A DNA stretch of 46,131 bases from Promethearchaeota archaeon (GTDB lineage Archaea; Asgardarchaeota; Lokiarchaeia; Sigyniarchaeales; SOKP01), in the NCBI GenBank assembly GCA_019058365.1, contig JAHPZE010000032.1, forward strand, positions 1 through 46,131, written 5' to 3'. The number at the start of each line of letters is the position of its first letter. Position 1 is the first letter of the stretch. Positions 43,151 through 46,131 of the stretch are shown here, in pieces. A model generated the notes under the pieces. That model saw nothing but the letters and a program-made list of their open reading frames with translations. It ran no database searches and was not told where the DNA came from. Both the position numbers and the translations under genes were made by a program.

Positions 43151-43717
43151 TTGATAATTTTAACTGGTTTTGGGCCTTATGGAACTTACAAATCAAACTT
43201 AAGTAGTGAAATTGTCAAAAAGTTTTTTTTTCAAAATCAAAATTTTCAATTGAAAAGAGGAATAATACCAGTAAGTTGGAAACATAGTGTAAATTCTTAT
43301 AAAAACTTGTTATTAGAATTAGGATCTAAACCTGATTTAGTGGTTTTGCTAGGTATTCATTCAAGTAAGAAATATTATCTCGAAAAATTTGGGTGGAATT
43401 TTAAAATGGGTGAAGATATTGAAAAAAAATTCAAAATTGGCACTATAAAAGTTTGTCGTCATCTATGGATTAAAACCACTATAGATTTAGATAAAGTTTT
43501 TTCAGTTGTTAAAGATAAATCGAATTTTTATATCTCCAATTATGCTGGATTATATTTATGCAATTATCTATACTATTGGGCACTTTATCTTTCAAATAAA
43601 GAGTACCCTGTAATTTTCGTTCACATTCCTGCTAATGGTACTTTAATTGAAAGTATTAAAAAGATTGAAATTATTTTAAAAGCTATTTTTAAAACGCATT
43701 TTAAGAAGGACTTATAA
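43151..43717 (+). CDS. Pyroglutamyl-peptidase I-like (C15 family) protein
   Basis: A 188-residue protein resembling pyrrolidone-carboxylate peptidase (usually 200-215). ILTGFGPYGTYKSNLSSEIV (3-22) matches the LTGFxPF...N.S opening. LVVLLGIHSSKKYYLEKFGWN places a Glu near the catalytic position, SNYAGLYLCNYLYYWAL carries the catalytic Cys, and VIFVHIP the His, so the Cys-His-Glu site seems complete. The middle is shortened and diverged. It would remove N-terminal pyroglutamate from peptides. TTG start; its stop overlaps a short convergent open frame by 6 bp. Confidence 0.75.
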   Translation: MIILTGFGPYGTYKSNLSSEIVKKFFFQNQNFQLKRGIIPVSWKHSVNSYKNLLLELGSKPDLVVLLGIHSSKKYYLEKFGWNFKMGEDIEKKFKIGTIKVCRHLWIKTTIDLDKVFSVVKDKSNFYISNYAGLYLCNYLYYWALYLSNKEYPVIFVHIPANGTLIESIKKIEIILKAIFKTHFKKDL

Positions 43718-43855
43718 ATTTAATGGTAATTTTTGTCCTTTTTCATTGATGAGATCCTTTAAAATCTCAGGTTGGAGCCGTAATTCCTCATAAAGCCAAT
43801 TTAGTTGTCTCATCTTAGAGTTGTATATCTCTACTTCTTCTTCGAATAATTCCAT
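43712..43855 (-). CDS. Small hypothetical protein (47 aa)
   Basis: ATG at 43853-43855 to TAA at 43712-43714 encodes 47 residues starting MELFEEEVEIYNSKMRQLNW and ending GQKLPLNL. It is an acidic amphipathic helical peptide with protein-like composition (three Leu-rich turns, one Trp). It overlaps the end of the C15-like gene by 6 bp and has no ribosome site. Same strand as the coiled-coil gene at 44007, which lies upstream. Real but unproven; could be chance. Confidence 0.45.
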   Translation of the reverse strand: MELFEEEVEIYNSKMRQLNWLYEELRLQPEILKDLINEKGQKLPLNL

Positions 43856-44006
43856 TTTAAAATTACCAAAATTGTAGTTTTACTATAAACCAAGAGATTG
43901 AATAACACATATTTATCTAAGTAATATCTCAATGATACCTCAAAAAATCATATAAAAAAAGCAATTTTGTAGAAATAAAATAACCTATTTCTAAATATAA
44001 TGTAAT

Positions 44007-44420
44007 CTAAGATCTTAAATATTTTTTTTGAATATTCTCAAGATCATACATGATACTTTCAATTGGTTCTCCATTTATTACTCTATGTAATTTGTTGATT
44101 AATTCCTCGGGGAACATATCAAATTGACCAATAGCTTGTCGATAATCTTTAAATTCATCTGTTAATTCATATATGTCTGAGCTTCTTTTTAAATCAAATT
44201 CTCTTGTAACAATCTGTACAAAAGATTTAATTAGATCGTTATAAAATTCATCTTCTAGTTGTCGAGCTGTGTAATCGACATCATATATCAAGTGATCATA
44301 TTTTTTATTTACTCTTTGAATCTCTTCTTCTCGTTTAGCGTTAATTTCATCGATTTTGGGTTGTAATTCCTTTTTCTTTGTTTCTAACTCTTTAAGTTTA
44401 GATTTTAACTGATCACTCAT
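44007..44420 (-). CDS. Coiled-coil hypothetical protein
   Basis: A 137-residue protein. Residues 3-60 form a strongly predicted coiled coil (LKSKLKELETKKKELQPKID, EEEIQRVNKKYDHLIYDVDY). The rest is mixed helical (FVQIVTREFDLKRSSDIYEL, EELINKLHRVINGEPIESIM). No family recognised and no Cys. The coding pattern is good, and there is no ribosome site. It diverges from the TatD-like gene, 145 bp apart. Confidence 0.75.
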   Translation of the reverse strand: MSDQLKSKLKELETKKKELQPKIDEINAKREEEIQRVNKKYDHLIYDVDYTARQLEDEFYNDLIKSFVQIVTREFDLKRSSDIYELTDEFKDYRQAIGQFDMFPEELINKLHRVINGEPIESIMYDLENIQKKYLRS

Positions 44421-44565
44421 AATAGTCTTTAATAAAGGACATTATTTAAAGAATTAGTTGAAAAAATATGCTGTGTTTTTGAATTGATAAAATCTTAATA
44501 CAACAATTCATTTAAGAATATAACTTATCAAATGACATGATAATTTTAACCAACTTACTTCTAAT

Positions 44566-45471
44566 ATGTCAAAAATAATCACTGTTCCAGAGCCCGAGAG
44601 TGGTTTAAAATTTATTGACGTTCATTGCCATATGCCTTTTCATCGTCCCAAAAATGATCAATTACCAAAAGATGAAGAACAATATTTAAATTATTTCAAA
44701 ATGGGGGGTCAATATTTAATAACAAGCACAATTGATATGCAGACATTGAATTTAACTTTAGACTTTATGAAAAAATTCGATAAAGATTTTGGTTTTACAT
44801 GTGGATGGGCGCCACAGACAGTTACATATACTTCTAAGGACAAATATGACTTAGAATGGAAAAAATGGATTGATTTTATTCAAAATAATTCAGAAAAGTA
44901 TCTAGGAATTGGCGAGATAGGTTTAGATTTTCATCATGCCAAAACTTTAGAGAAAAGAAACAATCAAGTTGAAGTTTTTAAAAAAATCATAGAATTAACA
45001 AGAGATCTTAACAAACCTTATATTTTACATGTTCGAAATGCTGCTGAACAAGAGTTCGATAAAGAACATCCGAAACATAGATTTAATAAAAAAGATGGAG
45101 TAAATAAAGAGATTCTTGATATTTTAAAGGATTTTAAAATAGATCCTAAAAGGGTTATGTGGCATTGTTTTTCAGGACCAGAAGATTATGGAACTTCCTT
45201 ACCAAATCAAGGATTTATACTTTCTGTACCAAGCTCTGCCTATGGTTTCAATAGATGGCGTAGGGTAACAAAATTTACACCATTAGAATCGTTAGTTACT
45301 GAAACTGATTCTTATTATCAGCATCCCTATAAAAGAGGACCAATAAATGTACCTTCAAATGTAAGATATTCCATTGCTGCTATTGCTTATTCTCATAATG
45401 TTCCTCAAAAATTAGTAAGTGAAAAAACGGTTAATAATGCAAAAAATTTTTTTACTTTAAACATTGAATAA
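44566..45471 (+). CDS. TatD-family metal-dependent hydrolase
   Basis: A 301-residue amidohydrolase-fold protein. Metal ligands: His21/His23 in FIDVHCHMPF, Glu in GIGEIGLDFHHA, His in YILHVRNA, His in MWHCFSGPED, and Asp in VTETDSYYQHP. The order equals TatD, although spacing is longer (usual 255-265 residues), with an insert around 165-185. TatD proteins are metal-dependent nucleases or deoxy-ester hydrolases. Followed by a flavodoxin gene 54 bp later on the same strand. Confidence 0.88.
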   Translation: MSKIITVPEPESGLKFIDVHCHMPFHRPKNDQLPKDEEQYLNYFKMGGQYLITSTIDMQTLNLTLDFMKKFDKDFGFTCGWAPQTVTYTSKDKYDLEWKKWIDFIQNNSEKYLGIGEIGLDFHHAKTLEKRNNQVEVFKKIIELTRDLNKPYILHVRNAAEQEFDKEHPKHRFNKKDGVNKEILDILKDFKIDPKRVMWHCFSGPEDYGTSLPNQGFILSVPSSAYGFNRWRRVTKFTPLESLVTETDSYYQHPYKRGPINVPSNVRYSIAAIAYSHNVPQKLVSEKTVNNAKNFFTLNIE

Positions 45472-45525
45472 AAACTCTTAATAACCTTTTATTAGAACTG
45501 AATATTTTTTACCATGGTGAATTAA

Positions 45526-46038
45526 TTGAAAATATTAATTACATATTTCTCGAATACGGGGAACACAAAAAAGATCGCGAAAAGTATTAAGGAAGCATTA
45601 AGTGATGAAGAGGTTGAGTTAACACCTATTAATGAAGTAGACCCTTTGAGTTTTAATAATTATGATTTAGTCTTTTTAGGTTCAGGAATTTATGCAAGTC
45701 GAGTAAATAAAGCACTGGTAGAATTAGTGAGTTCTGCTCCAGAATTACCGCAAAACTTCGTATTTTTCTCTACTCATGCAAGTTTAGTTGGTTATCAAGA
45801 CGGATTCAAATTAGTGAAACGAAAAATAGGAAATGTTTCGAAGATAATTGCTGAGTTTGATTGTTGTGGAGATAATCTAGGTATCCCTGAAGACACTCGT
45901 AATTCAATGTTAGATAAATTACCTCCTGAAAAACGAAAAGAGGCTGAAAAGCATCAACAATGGCTTAAAGGAAGACCAAATGAAGAAGATTTAAAGAAAG
46001 CAAAAGAATTTGCTCGATCAGTAGTTGAGAAGCTCTAA
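45526..46038 (+). CDS. Flavodoxin family protein
   Basis: A 170-residue flavodoxin-like protein: ITYFSNTGNTKKIAKSI (4-20) is the FMN phosphate loop, VFLGSGIYASRVNKALVELV the second flavin loop and FFSTHASLVGYQD the third. Probably an FMN electron carrier or flavodoxin/NADPH-dehydrogenase-like protein in the cytoplasm. The TTG start is fixed by GGTGA (45516-45520) and an in-frame TAA just before it. T-rich sequence after the stop (46065-46131) could end transcription. Confidence 0.9.
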   Translation: MKILITYFSNTGNTKKIAKSIKEALSDEEVELTPINEVDPLSFNNYDLVFLGSGIYASRVNKALVELVSSAPELPQNFVFFSTHASLVGYQDGFKLVKRKIGNVSKIIAEFDCCGDNLGIPEDTRNSMLDKLPPEKRKEAEKHQQWLKGRPNEEDLKKAKEFARSVVEKL

Positions 46039-46131
46039 GACACATTTAACGATATTGGTTCTATTTATTTTTTCTTTTTTTATATCAGTATCTAATGAAG
46101 TATTTATTTATCTTTAATTTTTTATTTTTTT

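Noticed and set aside
1..46131. Search by eye for tRNA, rRNA, CRISPR repeats, transposase genes and integrase sites
   Set aside because: No cloverleaf-like GTTCRANYC segments, evenly spaced repeats, transposase motifs or attachment-site duplications were recognised; a covariance-model scan would settle RNA genes.

Overview
The window (46,131 bp, strongly AT-rich, both strands coding, no rRNA, tRNA, CRISPR array, insertion sequence or phage genes seen) looks like a chromosomal segment of an anaerobic archaeon. An Asgard archaeon of the Lokiarchaeia type is my best guess. The archaeal signs are an eRF1/Pelota-like protein, a cyclic-2,3-diphosphoglycerate-synthetase-like protein, a Bat-type (HTH_10) regulator, TTTAAATA-type TATA boxes, and many operon-first genes that have no Shine-Dalgarno site while internal genes carry GGTGA or GAGG. 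The Asgard assignment is inference. It rests on low GC, several corrinoid/URO-D methyltransferase modules and a two-subunit ATP-citrate lyase.

Layout. 1-2.75 kb: a corrinoid protein/URO-D methyltransferase pair diverging from a small RHH-like regulator, with two palindromes between them. 2.8-6.05 kb: release-factor-like protein, cDPG-synthetase-like protein and an alpha/beta hydrolase. 6.4-9.3 kb: a visibly GC-richer island with a second URO-D/corrinoid pair, a cyclophilin-like protein and an ATC-hydrolase-like protein. 9.4-16.5 kb: an HxlR-linked flavodoxin/cupin group, a large PKD-containing hydrolase, a Bat-like regulator, and an amidohydrolase diverging from a TetR gene across matching operators. 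16.6-21.1 kb: small single genes. 21.2-27.6 kb: isocitrate dehydrogenase, an unusual fused permease, and ATP-citrate lyase AclB-AclA. 28-32.4 kb: M29 peptidase, a decayed methyltransferase, a third URO-D protein, PHP and CPBP proteins. 32.5-38.1 kb: fumarase, FMN hydroxyacid oxidase, hydrolase and M28 peptidase. 38.3-46 kb: methyltransferase, acetyltransferase, aconitase, a Cys-rich protein, coiled-coil proteins, a pyroglutamyl-peptidase-like protein, a TatD-like hydrolase and a flavodoxin.

Functional themes. (1) Aconitase, isocitrate dehydrogenase, ATP-citrate lyase and fumarase lie within about 20 kb. Together they could interconvert 2-oxoglutarate, isocitrate and citrate and cleave citrate to acetyl-CoA and oxaloacetate, as in a reductive TCA branch or cytosolic acetyl-CoA supply. 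(2) Two corrinoid carrier proteins and three URO-D proteins suggest methyl transfer from unknown methylated substrates; two of the three URO-D proteins have lost the classical zinc motif. (3) Local regulators sit beside convincing palindromes.

Most unusual items: a DppB-DppC permease fusion that seems to lack both EAA coupling loops; an eRF1-family protein without a canonical GGQ; a mosaic hydrolase whose native-looking C-terminal domain has decayed copies at two other places in the window; and a gene frameshifted at an A10 run.
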